Shown here: positions 45,935 to 58,463 of the stretch, piece after piece | Layout: every line of letters starts with the position of its first letter | Position numbering within the stretch: position 1 is the first letter of the stretch | Origin: Hoplostethus atlanticus | Taxonomy: Eukaryota > Chordata > Actinopteri > Trachichthyiformes > Trachichthyidae | DNA: 64,000 nt | Direction of reading: 5' to 3' | NCBI GenBank assembly: GCA_034670405.1 | Contig: JAXDDX010000058.1 | Location: forward strand, 186,001 to 250,000 | Made by a program: the position numbers and the translations under genes | The notes under the pieces: generated by a model | What the model was told of the DNA's origin: nothing | What the model saw: only the letters and a program-made list of their open reading frames with translations | Databases searched by the model: none

Positions 45935-47920
45935 AGATTCAATTCAAGATTCAAGATTCAAGAAGTTTAATTGTCACATACACACACGAGGTGTGCAGTG
46001 AAATGTAAAGTGGCAATGCTCAGCAGAAATGTGCAAAATAACAGGTTCACACTATTTACAATAAACCAACACAATATTTACAATGTCACAGTTTTAAGAG
46101 CTCTATATAAAAAACAACACAATATTTACAATAAGAGCACTTTATAAAAATATAGTAAAAAAGGGAAGGGAAATTGTATGTATAATATAATATAAATTAT
46201 AAATTATGTGTAGTCTTTACCTAAGTGTGTGTGTGCATAAGAGGGGCAGTGTGTGTGTCTTGGTGGGGGCCCTGGTGAGGTCAGAGTTCACAGTCCTGAT
46301 GGCCTGAGGAAAGAAACTCCGTCTCAGTCTCTCTGTTTTGGCAGCGTGACTACGGAGGCGCTTGCCTGACCGCAGCAGCTGAAACAGTCCGTTGTTGGGG
46401 TGGTGAGGATCCTTCATGATCCTGCAGGCTCTGGTTCTGCACCTCCTGGTGTATAAGTCCTGCAGGGTGGGGAGTGTAGTTCCAATAGTGCGCTTCAGCC
46501 GAACGCACTACTCTCTGCAGAGCCTTCCTGTCCTGAGCGGAGCTGTTGCCAAACCAGGCAGTGATGCTTCCTGTCAGGATGCTCTCTACAGCTCCAGAGT
46601 AGAAGGACTGAAGGATCCTCCGAGAGACTTTAAATTTCCTCAGTTGCCTGAGGTGGTAAAGGCGCTGCCTTGCCTTTCTCACCAGAGTGTCTGTGTGTGA
46701 GGACCATGTAAGATCCTCGGAGATGTGGACTCCCAGGTATTTATACCTGCTCACCCTCTCCACAGTATTCCCATTAATCCCCAATGGTGCGTACGTCCTC
46801 TGTTGTTGTGTCCTCCTAAAGTCCACAATCAGCTCCTTAGTTTTGGTGACGTTCAAGAGGAGGCTGTTGTCCTGGCACCAGAGTGACAGATCAGCGACTT
46901 CCTCCAGGTAGGCCTTCTCGTCGTTGTTGGAGATCAGGCCCACCACCACTGTGTCATCCGCAAACTTAATGATGGAGTTGGAGCTGAACCTGGCCACACA
47001 GTCATGTGTGTACAGGGAGTACAGTAGGGGGCTGAGGACGCAACCCTGGGGGGATCCTGTGTTCAGGGTGAGGGGGTTGGAGGTGTGTCTACCCACCCTG
47101 ACCACCTGGGGCCTGGCGGTCAGGAAGTCCAGGATCCAGGCACACAGGGGGGTGTTCAGTCCCAGCTCAATCAACTTGCCAGCCAGTCTGGTGGGGACTA
47201 TGGTGTTGAAAGCTGAACTATAGTCCATGAACAGCAGTCTCACATAGCCCCCCTTCCGGCTGTCCAGATGAGAGAGTGTGGTGTGCAGTACCTGGGAGAC
47301 AGCATCATCCGTGGATCTGTTGGGACGATAAGCAAACTGCAGCGGGTCCATGGAGCAAGGGAGGAAGGCGCAGATGTAGTCCTTTATCAGCCTCTCGAAG
47401 CATTTCATGACCACCGAGGTGAGGGCCACCGGTCGGTAGTCATTCAAGCATGCTGGAGAAGCATTCTTGGGCACAGGGACAATAGTGGATCTCTTGAAGC
47501 AGGCGGGGACCACAGACTCAGCCAGGGAGATGTTGAATATAGTGGTGAACACTGGAGCTAGCTGATTAGCACAGGTCTTCAGTACTCGCCCAGATATGCC
47601 ATCTGGACCAGCAGCTTTCCTGGTGTTCACCCTCGTCAGAGCCCTCCTCACACTGTGCTCAGGTCACAGAGAGTGTGTGTTCGTCCCCAGCGGTAGAACT
47701 CACTCCGGCTGCGCTAACGGTGATGTTGTTAGCCGGCGAGCTAGCGCTGTTGTTGCTAGCCTCAAACCGTGCATAGGATGAGTTCAGGTCCTCCGCTAGG
47801 GATGCGTCGGCACTCACAATTGCGGGGGGTCTGCCCTGGTAGTCCGTTATAGTCCGTAGCCCCAACAGGTCCCTTGCCTTCTCGTCACACACCTGGGCTG
47901 GAGCACGACTCTGAAACGAC
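45935..47920 (-). mobile_element. 5'-truncated L2/Rex-clade non-LTR retrotransposon
   Basis: The minus strand encodes most of a reverse transcriptase (47651 to about 46495). Motifs in order are [56 protein letters not shown] and the catalytic FADDT, then [15 protein letters not shown] one-base frameshift near 46497 moves the tail ([17 protein letters not shown]-like) to another frame. Upstream residues (about 47890-47650) are also out of frame. The 3' end, at low coordinates, carries short TTGAATC tandem units, the tail style of fish L2-type LINEs. It is antisense to the flanking genes and no longer codes for a working protein. Confidence 0.85.
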
Positions 47921-48019
47921 TGGTTTCAAAATATTGAAACCATAAACATTCACAAGCAGCTGACATGTTTACAAATGGCCATCTCTACTTGAATGTGACA
48001 CTTAAAGTAGAGGGTAGGG

Positions 48020-48102
48020 TAGCCCTGATACAGGACCCTTTGGGAGTCTTTCATCATATGGCTGTTAACCTCTGAAAGGTAAACTGTCCTGTATCAGGGC
48101 TA
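48020..48102. repeat. Small inverted repeat (17-bp perfect arms)
   Basis: TAGCCCTGATACAGGAC at 48020-48036 is exactly complementary to 48086-48102 across a 49-base spacer. It may be a small MITE remnant upstream of tax1bp3. It is too short to be a clear RNA gene. Confidence 0.8.
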
Positions 48103-48573
48103 ACTAGAGGGATAACCAAAGTAACGTTGTTACGGTTTATTTTTTGATTAGGAACTGTAATATTACTAATGAAAATACTACTTGTTACTGGGGGAAAGTA
48201 CTTAATTACTTTAACGCCCCAACGCAAGTCCCTTTTAAGGAATACACCCAACCCTGTCCCAGGACACTAGCGTCCGCCTTGAAGAGCTCGATTTATTAAC
48301 CAAGGTAGGGTGGGGCGATCGCCTTGTGAACGTGTTACACTTAAACACCGCCTTCTCTGGCTACCTCGTGTTACAGAACGCGCGCACCTAATCCACGAGG
48401 GGGCGAAGTGACGTCATCTGTAAAACCTTTCGTTACATGCCAGGGATCAGGCAGTTGTTAGTTACTCATGCAGTGATCTAGGAAGTTGTCCCAGTATCGG
48501 AAGCCTTTTCTTTGACTATAACAGATATAAGAGACGCAGGTGATTACCTTATTGAACTACAAGATCCTAGACA

Positions 48574-50386
48574 ATGTCTTTCATCCCAGGACAGCCAGTG
48601 ACTGCTGTTGTGGTAAGTTTGAGAGTCGGACGGTTTTCCTTCAACGGGACTCCATTGTTTAACCTCGGGCCTAACGTTAAACCTTATCAGTAAAGGCAGC
48701 TCCCGAAGAGTATTATTGCAGAAGTGGACTTTATTGTAGCTGTAAGACTAATTCGTTTGTCAAAAGTGAATCCAGGAGTTGGTGTTTACCTCCCCAACGG
48801 TGAAACGATCCAACTTTCATGTCGCGTTAGTCATATTTATACTTACTCAGTAAAACAATGGTTCAGGAAATGCAACATTGAAATGGCATGTGAAATGTAA
48901 CACTCTGATGTCAATTGTTGATAAAATGGCATGGGTGAATCTGGCAGATGGCATGAAACTATTCTGTGAGGCATGGGCGTAGCCATAGGTGTTAGATAGG
49001 CGTGGGGCCCCCCACATTCAGGCTTCCTGGTCATATTGATTTAAGGCTTGGTGCTATCTGAGGTCTTATCAGTCAATGTTCATAATGTGCTTTGCTTAAC
49101 AGCTATCGACCAACTTCACATTTTATTTTTCATATCAGAGGCAAAGCCCATTCAGTCTTCAGCCTCAGTGTAGTCAAAGCCCTCTCAGTCTACATCAGTG
49201 GGCCTCAGATCAGGTCCTGTGGGTCAAGAGGACTGCTGGTTTTCTATATTACAAGGTAGTTAATTGCATTCACAGGCATTTTGACTGGGAGAGAGAAATT
49301 CGATAGCGTGACAAAGCAGAAGTCAGCAGAGTGGCTGGAAGTAGTGACTGACTCAGACATTACAGACTTCTCCAGACATCCTCAGACATCGTTTTATCAG
49401 CCACATCACTGACAGAAAGTCTTAATTATTCACCATCACACACAGAGGCAGTCTTTGTGTTGAGGAGTGCTGTGAGGAGTTCTAGTGTCAGAGCTTTCCA
49501 TCCATCTGGCTCAATAAGGCAGCAGCTGCTAGTCAGTCAAGGGAGCATTCATAAAAGGAAGCGTGCATAGTGATGGGGACTTTTACTTTAGTAAGTTTTG
49601 ACTGAAGTATTGTACTTCTGTACATTTTAAATCAGATCCGTTACAGAGTACACATTTGTAGGCTCTCCATAGCATTGCATCAGAAACTGGACAATAGTAC
49701 ATTGGTCATTTGTGGAGCTGTTAGCAGTAAAAGGTCAGTCAGCAGAGAAGAATAATCTGCTTTTAAGGTTTATGCGCTTTATTTTATATTCTTTTGTCCT
49801 CTGTCCTCTTGTGGATCAAAGATCAAAGATCAAATCCCACAATGTCCACTTTTGTAAATAAATAAATAAATTAAAAATCACTAACTTTTACTGAGTACAC
49901 TCTGAATGAGCTACTTTTTACTCTCACAAGTAGATTTTTTTCACCAATAGTTAATAGTTTTGCTTCTACTTAAGTAACATTTCAGCAAGATAACAGCACC
50001 TCTACTTGAGTAGGATGTTTTTGTACTCTTTCCACCCCTGGTGCAGAGACATAGCTCCCACAGTTATGCACTACATACTGATAGGCTTGTGGTTTAAGAT
50101 ACCTGACACAAGAGAACACTGCCATTAACCTTGATAGCCAGTGTTTTATTGAATGGGTGCGTGTCAGTATGTGACAATGGTCATAATGTGTCTTGGTTTT
50201 TCAAGTTGGCTAGTTATGCACAATGAGGAGGAATCTAAAACAGATGATTTTTTTTCACTGTTGAACAGCAACGGATTGAGATCAACAAGTTGCGGCAGGG
50301 AGAGCACCTGATCCTGGGCTTCAGTATCGGAGGAGGTATAGACCAGGACCCTGGACAGAACCCATTCTCTGAAGACAAGACTGACA

Positions 50387-50421
<35 letters not shown>

Positions 50422-52554
50422 TGTGTGTGTCTGTGTGTGTCTGTGTCTGTGTGTCTGTGTCTCCCATTTTATTTCTAGTGGGGTATTACTCTTTTCCTAC
50501 CTTAGTCCTGTCTTTTTTGTGTCCTTCACATTCCTGTTCAGGCACAGTTTAAGTAGAGCAGTAGTTTAGTCAGATATAACTGAGGGACAGGCCTCAACAC
50601 ATTGTCTGTAGCCTCAGGTAGGAGCAAACCAGACACACTTAGTTGATGTCATAGAAAGGCATAATACAGCTTCGTTCATACCAGCCGACTGTATATACTC
50701 TGAAAGTCAATATGTTACCCACCTATCCTGTCGTCTTTGGAGACACGGTTGACATTCCTAAATGCGACCTGTGAAATAAGTAAAATCTCATTCCCTTGTT
50801 TGTGAAAGACAGAGGTGATCACATTGGAGAGAAAACGCATTTGTTATTTTTTTAAACATTACTTTCAAAATGTTGAGTATGCTGTGATCTAAGGAGACTT
50901 CAGACGATCTCAGGAAGCCAATAGTGAATGTGCATCAGTCTGGGGAAAGTTATCAAGTCATGTAAAAAAACATTTGGACTCCTTTCATCCACTGTGAGAC
51001 AAATAATATACAAATGCAGAGCATTTAACACAACGGCGACTTTGCCTAGAAGTGGATGCACTTCTAAAATATCGGTGGAGGGAGTGTCGTGGTCTGGGTC
51101 TATTTTTTTTTTTTCCCTCGGGACTCCTATGGACGACTCGACATCATTAAGGGAACCATGAATTCATCAGTCTGAGAGCTGGGCCGAAAGTGGCTGTTCA
51201 ACAAGACAATGATCCTAAGCATTCAAGCAACTCTACCAAAGACTGGCCCAGGAAAAAGAAGTTTAGTGTTTTGGATTGGCCAAGTCAAAGTCCCAACCCA
51301 AATCCAGTTGAGATGCTGTGGCAGGACCTGAAGTGGCTGTTTATGTGAGACTCCCTCCAACCTCACTGAGTTGGCTGAGTTCTGTAAGGAGGAGTGGGTG
51401 AAAATCCCTCCAGGAAGATGCCAGAGACTGATCAGTGGCTGTAGGAGACGTTTACTCCAAGTCATTGCTGCTAAAGGAGGTGCCTGTAGCATGACTGTAT
51501 GTCTGATTGTGTGCATATGAAGTAATGCATGTTTGTGTACTCTAAAGGGCATCTATGTGACCAGAGTAACAAAAGGAGGACCAGCAGAGGTGGCAGGCTT
51601 GATGACAGGAGACAAAATAATGCAGGTATATAGTGAGATGGATTTTTGCTTCTGCTTTCACAAATGTAATTTCCACAAGATGGCACTATTTGCATACTAC
51701 ATGCTGTAAGTGAAGGAGCTGTGTATTGAGAGCATTGCTCACTATGCCCAAATGGTTACAACATTACTCAAACAAAATTGCCACCAGTGATGCATATCAG
51801 GGTCCTCACGGTTGAGAAAACAAAGGCCTTAAAGGTTTTTGAAAATGAATGACCTTGAAAGTACCTGATTTTTATTAAAATATAGCACCCAAATATGCCT
51901 CAGCTCTCTTGGACCTCCCTCTGTCCTAGGATCAACACTTCACATCCTGAGGAAAACTCTTATGATGGATATTTGCCTTGATATAACAGCAATTTTAAAA
52001 TTATGTCACCATGATTTCTTGACTTGAGAAGATCATGAGTAAATGAGCCTTTGACCAATGTCATGTCTTACCCCTAAACATGCCAGTTTGGAGTCACTGA
52101 CTTCCATTTCACCAAATAAGAGCTTGAAAGTCATTGAAAAGTCTTGAATTTGATCAAAGGATGTGTGGAGTTGAAGTGTGGTAACCTGACCTTTTTTTAT
52201 TTATTTTGTTTTAAACTTTTTATGCATTTTATGCAAGTTTTGCCTTTCATTAGACAGACATTTTTCATCTCCATGTGCTTTAGTGAATTTGTACTAGTGA
52301 ATGCTTAGCAACCTTGCATTTGCCTCAAATGTCTGTATGCAGGCAACTATCCAAACTTGCTAGCTTGACACAACAATTTCCACACAACTTTTCCCTCTTT
52401 CTCCCAGGTGAACGGTTGGGATATGACCATGGTGACCCATGACCAGTCTCGTAAAAGACTAACCAAGAAGAACGAAGAGGTGGTGCGGCTACTGGTAACC
52501 AGGAAGTCGCTGGAGCAAGCTGTCAAACAATCTAGGACTAATTACCCCAAATAA
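48574..52554 (+). CDS. tax1bp3: Tax1-binding protein 3 (TIP-1), single-PDZ protein
   Basis: A small protein made almost wholly of one class I PDZ domain. It binds C-terminal peptides and antagonises scaffold binding (known partners in mammals include beta-catenin and rhotekin). Four exons: 48574-48612, 50269-50388, 51548-51625 and 52408-52554, giving 127 residues (human 124). The start MSFIPGQPVTAVVQRIEI is the family N-terminus. LILGFSIGGG is the carboxylate-binding loop region. IYVTRVTKGGPAEVAGL and GDKIMQVNGWDMTMVTHDQS are the core PDZ strands and helix B. The end, NYPK, is a few residues longer than in mammals. Exon 2's donor is the first GT of a long GT microsatellite. Intron 2 carries a Tc1 relic ending some 60 bp before exon 3. 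Confidence 0.94.
49570..50042. repeat. Probable hAT-type dispersed repeat in tax1bp3 intron 1
   Basis: TACTTTTACTT/AAGTA-rich sequence ends in CTCTTTCCACCCCTGG, whose complement begins CCAGGGGTGG, a phrase common at hAT-like ends in fish. The left border near 49570 is not clear. The rest of intron 1 shows nothing recognisable. Confidence 0.35.
50389..50462 (+). repeat. (GT)n microsatellite starting at the 5' splice site
   Basis: GT units begin right after AAG of tax1bp3 exon 2 and continue with GTCT interruptions. The first GT must serve as the intron donor. Confidence 0.95.
50860..51485 (+). pseudogene. Tc1-like transposase relic in tax1bp3 intron 2
   Basis: The plus strand reads Tc1 transposase pieces in several frames. 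These are a helix-turn-helix/PR-RT region near 50990-51060, an FDNDPKH-like stretch near 51205, a DWPSQSPNPNPVEMLWQ-like catalytic block near 51280-51320, and an ending in ALLLQVIAAKGG-like sequence near 51470. Many stops and shifts make it dead. Confidence 0.75.
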
Positions 52555-55440
52555 TAACAGTAACATAGCAGCTTTATTCATGCCACTGACTAATGCAATA
52601 GCCAAGGACTGAACATTGACACGTACTGAGTCTCCCACAATTTGGGATGATGGTTGCAGTGTGCCCTTTATAACCACTTCAATGCTAAAAAATCACAGAC
52701 CACATCAGATCTCCCACTGTGTAGGTGACATATCCAGATGTCTGAGTCGGCACAAGTCAATGCTCCCTCTGATTAGTCATCTTACTATGAGAGGATGCTT
52801 TTCCTTTCCATATTCACTTGAACTCACTCACATTCATTCACTCGACTTTATCCCACTTATTTTCATCCTTTTTGTTAAGTTAAGTATGGCACAGCATTCT
52901 TGATCTATTTCCATTTAGGAGATATTCTTCACATTCAATCCATCTTTAATAGCAATTCTTTGGGAGCAATAATATTCTGTCTTAGTAGATGGTAAGTGTG
53001 GGCAAGTTGGTTTCCCAGATGCATCAGCCTTAAGGGCATCTTTGTTCCTGTGGCCTGCACCTGCCCAAGAACATGGTCTTAGTGCTGAATACATTTGGGA
53101 AATCCAGTTGTTTATCACGTCCTCAATGATAAGTCAACACATTTCATCTAATTTAAATAAAATAACCAATGTTGTGCATACCTGTGAGTCATTGTTGTCA
53201 CATGACATCAAAAGCCAAAGCAAAATGCCAAGGAACGATAGATTAATCAATGTAAACTAGTTTTTGTAATCATTTTTGTATGCGTATTATATAATGACTT
53301 TACTATACACTGTACAACGTTTGTACTACAAACCAGTATACACATTTTTTAATGCAGATTTCTTTTCACTTATTACTCTCTCACGGATATATCTGTACTT
53401 TCTGTTCTCCTATTTATCTTGCTTTTCGAAGTCTGTTGTATGTGTGAGGAAACACTTTCTGTTAGGGATTGACACTACACTCTCAAACTGTAATGCTCCA
53501 TTTGGTTAGTGTGATTTTTATTTTTCTTATCTTATCCACATTGTGCATCTACCGAATCAATACAGCTAAAATGCATACTTTGTTCCATTAATTGCATCCC
53601 ATATGATCAATACTCTTTTGGGTGTTACCTATTATACAATCCATCTACTTTCATTATATTCACTCAAGTGCCTTCTTTCTCAGGTTCGGCTAGAGACAGT
53701 TGGTAGCTTGGGTTACTTAGTCGTTTGCTGTTTTTATGCAAGCAAATCCACTAGTTTCACACTGGAATGGGCTGCATTCACAATATCTCAAACTGTAAAT
53801 CTCCCTTGTTATGTTGCTCATTGTACATGCCAGTGAGCACGGTCAAAGAAAAGTCGCAGTGAAAGAGAAAAAAAGTTCACTTTTGGCGTTTGGTGGAAAG
53901 TCACCTTAATGCAGCTGGCTTTTAGGACTGTCATTACATCTGTAGTGTTTTACTCTGTATGTCACTGTTGATTTTTAGAGTCGCATCCAAAGACCAGCTA
54001 AAATGTGTCCCATTTAACTGCAATGAAAGTAACTTGGGACTGTCTTTGTCAACAGCAGCCTTAAATGAACACTTAACACCAGCAACTTCAATGATACCAA
54101 TAGTTTTTTCATTCCGTTTTACCATTCCTGTATTATTTCTGTGACATGTAAACAGTTTACTGCCTCTGATATGTACTTCTACAAAGCATTGCCTTAACTG
54201 ATTTAGTACTAATCCTAAACCTAATCCTAATATTTTGGTCTTGTAATGTCACAATATTGAAATGGACATTGCAATGTTAAGCTTACAATGTTAGCTAATC
54301 ATTTTGTCCCTTTTGTATGTAATGCTAGTGGTCTATAAATAACATGTGGTTTTATAGAACCCTTTCAGTTGAGTTACCTTTCATTGCTAAACAAAATGTC
54401 TCAACATAGAGATTCATGTAGCCATGCCTGTAATTTTGGCATTGACAAATCCCTTACAGTATCTTCTATTTGTATTGATATGCCTGCCCCCCTATTGCAC
54501 GTCATCTACCAACAGAAGACAACGTTTTTGCATTTGATTGTATGCAGTTTATCTGAATGTTTCTCAAATATAAAAAGAGAAAACAATTATATTTGCCTCT
54601 CTACCTTTTATTGATAATGTAGTTATTGAATATGTTCCAGGACAGAAACCTATTTTCCACTACTCTCTCCACACTGCACAGCCTTGTTATCATATGGGAC
54701 CTTCAAATAGCTTCATGTTGCCAGTTATAAGGTAATCACTTGACATTTTAAAGTTAAGAATCTATTCCCTGACCTTTCTGTGTTTACCTAGGCATTTTGA
54801 TAAAGAGGGATTTCTTTCATCTCTTAATATGTGAACCTGGGACCAATCACTTGCCTTTGAACTTTGGGCTTAGGAAACAAACAACACCTGATGCAGCACA
54901 TTGAGATGAACAGGGTGATGGAAGCATTCAGCCTGCAACTAACTATTAAAAACATATTGGATGTAAACATCAAAGCTCATGATTATGGGTTTCTGAAGCT
55001 GATGTACCTGTTGATCTTGATCTTGGATTTCAGAAGCGTTGGCTTTCACAATTTTCTCACAATCAAATTGAATAGTGGGAACATGCAAATAAGATTCCTT
55101 CCTCTCAAATCTGTTGCTATGAACCCAGTTGGTGTTCATCATTATCTTCAATCTACAACAGCATCTTTTTGTTAACTGCCGTTATTGTTCGTTGTCAATA
55201 AGTAATCAATCAACTAATCAAGTTAGTAAATACTTGCATGGGCAGTGTCAGGTGAAGTTCTACCAGTGAGGTCTCTGATCTCTGAGGGCCAAAGCTACTT
55301 GAGGTGAATTTGCTTGCTCCAATTTTTCTTTAGCTAAGTCTTAAAATAACACCTGGTCTATGTCACACCATAGACGGTCGATTTAGTGTGATGCTGAGCT
55401 AAAATCCCCCCTTTGAGAAATAATTGATGAGGAAACTCTT

Positions 55441-55442
<2 letters not shown>

Positions 55443-55488
<46 letters not shown>
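55443..55488. repeat. (GT)n microsatellite
   Basis: A pure GT tract of about 46 bp in the interval between tax1bp3 and slc1a6. Confidence 0.95.
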
Positions 55489-55491
<3 letters not shown>

Positions 55492-57251
55492 CCAAGTATG
55501 CCCGTGTTATTTTTGTTCTAGGGATGGAGGGAAGCATGCCCCATTCCACTTGCCTAGGCATAGTAATACTATTATACTATGTTGTCAGTTGATACAGAAC
55601 ATTTTGGCCACTGCTCACACTACAGTAACTCACAACTGCTCTCACCAATACCACAACATTAACACTTTGTGTGTTGCTAGGTAACTGATGGATAGCTAAC
55701 TGGGAGAAATGGCCACCCAACTTCATTACAGCAGATACTGTACTGTACTGTATATGATGTATATATTAATCAGCACTTTAGCGTAAAGCGATATGTAGCA
55801 TTTACAAATCATGGGTACACTTAATCATTTTGTCATGAGTGCCCTCTAATTGACAATATGAATTTGACTGATGATGAACCAGTGATTAAGTGGCATTTAA
55901 ACCACTGAAGTGACACAACCAACATAGATAACTGATTATTGAAATTGCATATATTGAATTAACTAGTTGTAATGTTATACCAAAACAATACATCTTCTAT
56001 CTGCACAAGATATCACAGAGATAAAATGTGTTCCTTTCTGCAGGCGAGTGAATAATTAAACTATCTAAACGTGGCTCATGATCTAAGCCTCCCACGTTAT
56101 GGCAGGGTAATTGTGTTGCCATAGCGATGCAATCTGCTCTCCCATCATTTTGGTCCTACACCAGATTGGAACCAGAAGGTAGTCCACAGCCTCAGATTCA
56201 CTGGCTTGTCAGGAGTAATACATGCCTGAAGAACTGGTGCACAAGATGAGGAAAGTGCAGGCTGTGTACAGTGAGCATATGGACATGCAGGTGTTACCTG
56301 TCTGTGTCCATACTGTGTTTTAGGGGCAGAATCATGCCTGGGTACCACTGGTTATGTGGTAATGCAGTACAGTACTTCATTTGTTATAGGAATGACTCAT
56401 GTTGAGATGAATGACCATTAAGATCATTAATATCGGTCTTGGCCCTGGTACAAGGCTACATTGTAGATTGAAAAATGTTTCCTGTTGTCTTTGTTTGTAT
56501 GGTCAAATATATAATAAATAATAAAATAAAATTCCCTGACTGACTTTCAAAATGTCAAAGTCTTAGTATGCATTTTTAGAATGCTTGGGGAAGTCTGCAG
56601 AACTTCCTGTGTTTTACAATGTCTTCAAAAAACCAATGAGCCTGGTGCTTTGGGGTTTACATGATGCTGAATAGACTACACATGTCAGCCTGTGCTGTAT
56701 TCTTTTGCTGTTGCTTTGTATATAACATATACAGCTACTTAGGACCTGGGGGGCATTTCACAAAGAAGTGATGCTGATTTGAATCTGTAAAACAAAACAT
56801 TAGGTTTAGGAATATGATTCAGTCATGCATGTTGATGATTGCTAACAATAAAAAAAAAAGAGTTGGAGAGTTATGTGGCTAATGTTGAAATACCCCACTG
56901 GAAAAATGTAAACAGATAATATGTAATTTGTAAACAGATCAAGTGCAAAATAAGTTACAGTGTTTCATCATTTCACTGTTGAACAGAGCGTTATGTACAT
57001 TTCCTCACAACTGTATGTTAATAAACACTGCACAAACGGATCCAATGCATTTGAGCATGGTGTTTTTCGATGGCCTCTGGAGTTTGTAGTAGGCTACTTC
57101 CACACTAACACCATGAGTGGGTGTGAGAGTGGGAAGCTGGGTGCCGAGGGTTACAAATACATGTGTCCCCTGAGTAGTTCAGAGGAGATCCTGAGCAAGG
57201 CAAGAGAGGCATGTTGTCATAGCAATGACTACAGTGTGTGTGTATCTTTTC

Positions 57252-57253
<2 letters not shown>

Positions 57254-57295
<42 letters not shown>
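57254..57295. repeat. (CT)n microsatellite
   Basis: A pure CT tract of about 42 bp, 0.4 kb upstream of the putative slc1a6 first exon. Confidence 0.95.
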
Positions 57296-57299
<4 letters not shown>

Positions 57300-57699
57300 C
57301 TCCTTTCCTCAAGGAAACACATTCAATATCATTCCAAGAAAGTAGAAGGGGTGTTGATATCTAATATATATATATCTGTATAACCTCATCAGATAAACTA
57401 TTAGTAATAACTAGTAATAAAACAACTAATTGATTAATCTGATTAAACATGTGACATACGCCTAATTATGATATCCATTAAGAGATCTCTCTTCATTGGT
57501 TCAAACCGCCCACCAATATTATCAGCCAGTGTTTCTTCCTCACTACCGTTGTGGATGGGCAGCAAGTGTTTTTTTCTCTCGCTCCTGAAGAATCCTTAAC
57601 CTCTCCTCCCACGCAAACCTCCCTGTGCATTTTCCAGGCGCTCTTCTTCGCTGGAGGGTTTATGGAAAAGCGTATGTGGTAAACGGGAAATAACAGAGA

Positions 57700-58034
57700 A
57701 GATGATAAGGGAAGATACACTGTGTGGGCAAGACTAGTTCGTTTCGGCGAGTGGAGAGAAAGCCAAGACGTTCACAAGACGGCGTGAGGAGAAGAGGTAT
57801 TTTGTTTGTAATTAATCATGAATGCAGCCTAATAGTTGCAGCATTGCTGCCAGGCGCCACGGCTCTATGTGACAGAGGCGCGTTTTGAGTGAAAGTTGCT
57901 TGAAAGATTGTGAAGTTTTAATCCTATTTTCTTCTTTCTTGCAGCGTATAAGGAAGACCACCAACTGAAGACGGTCCATTCAGACCAGCAGGATCTCCTC
58001 ATGACAGCTTGAAAGAACAAAAAGCAGTAACAGG
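57700..58034 (+). promoter_or_regulatory. slc1a6: Putative slc1a6 promoter and two 5' UTR exons
   Basis: A GC-rich stretch ends at donor AAGAG|GTATTT (exon end 57796). An acceptor TTTCTTGCAG opens a second exon, 57945 to about 58034, before another GT. The second exon has a short upstream reading frame ATG-ACA-GCT-TGA at 58001-58012. Assignment to slc1a6 rests on position and strand only. Confidence 0.4.
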
Positions 58035-58463
58035 GTATCTTCCTTTCCCCTTTGTGTTGCTTTTAGAGACAGCCCAGTTTGATCTAGCTGATACATTTTC
58101 ATATAAGTTTCTATGCCATAGTCATTTGTGAAAAGAGTCATGCATTTGTAAGAAAAACTGTTTTCTCTGTGGATGCTGGGACGTATCATACAGAAAACGT
58201 TTTAGATGCTACTGATCAAGAATTTTGACAGATTATGAATGAGATGGTTTGTTGTTTCTTTCCAGTTTTATTTGATGAATTTGAGAAACCATGGCTTCCC
58301 TAGGGTTGTGATGTCATGTTGCCCAAAATGTTGCCTAGTGTATGACAGCCCTTGGTCCTGTGGAAAAGTTGCAATTGGGGACTCCAGGGAAGTGGATTGA
58401 ATGTGTGGGAGTGACAGGGCTGTTGTGGACTGCAGAAGGTTGGGTGCACAGTGTGCAAATATA

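Larger units (their letters stand above)
52555..57500. other. Gene-free interval between tax1bp3 and slc1a6
   Basis: The first part is the tax1bp3 3' UTR; AATAAA near 53157 is one candidate end. A GT microsatellite stands at 55443-55488 and AATAAA-rich sequence at 56514-56531. No protein-like open frame with splice sites was recognised. Confidence 0.45.

Noticed and set aside
47268-47561. Plus-strand open frames opposite the LINE
   Set aside because: They are complements of the reverse transcriptase coding strand and have no family features of their own.
56960-57364. 134-codon open frame upstream of slc1a6
   Set aside because: It ends in a CT repeat (Leu-Ser run) and no domain is recognised. 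It was considered as an alternative first exon, but no convincing donor follows.
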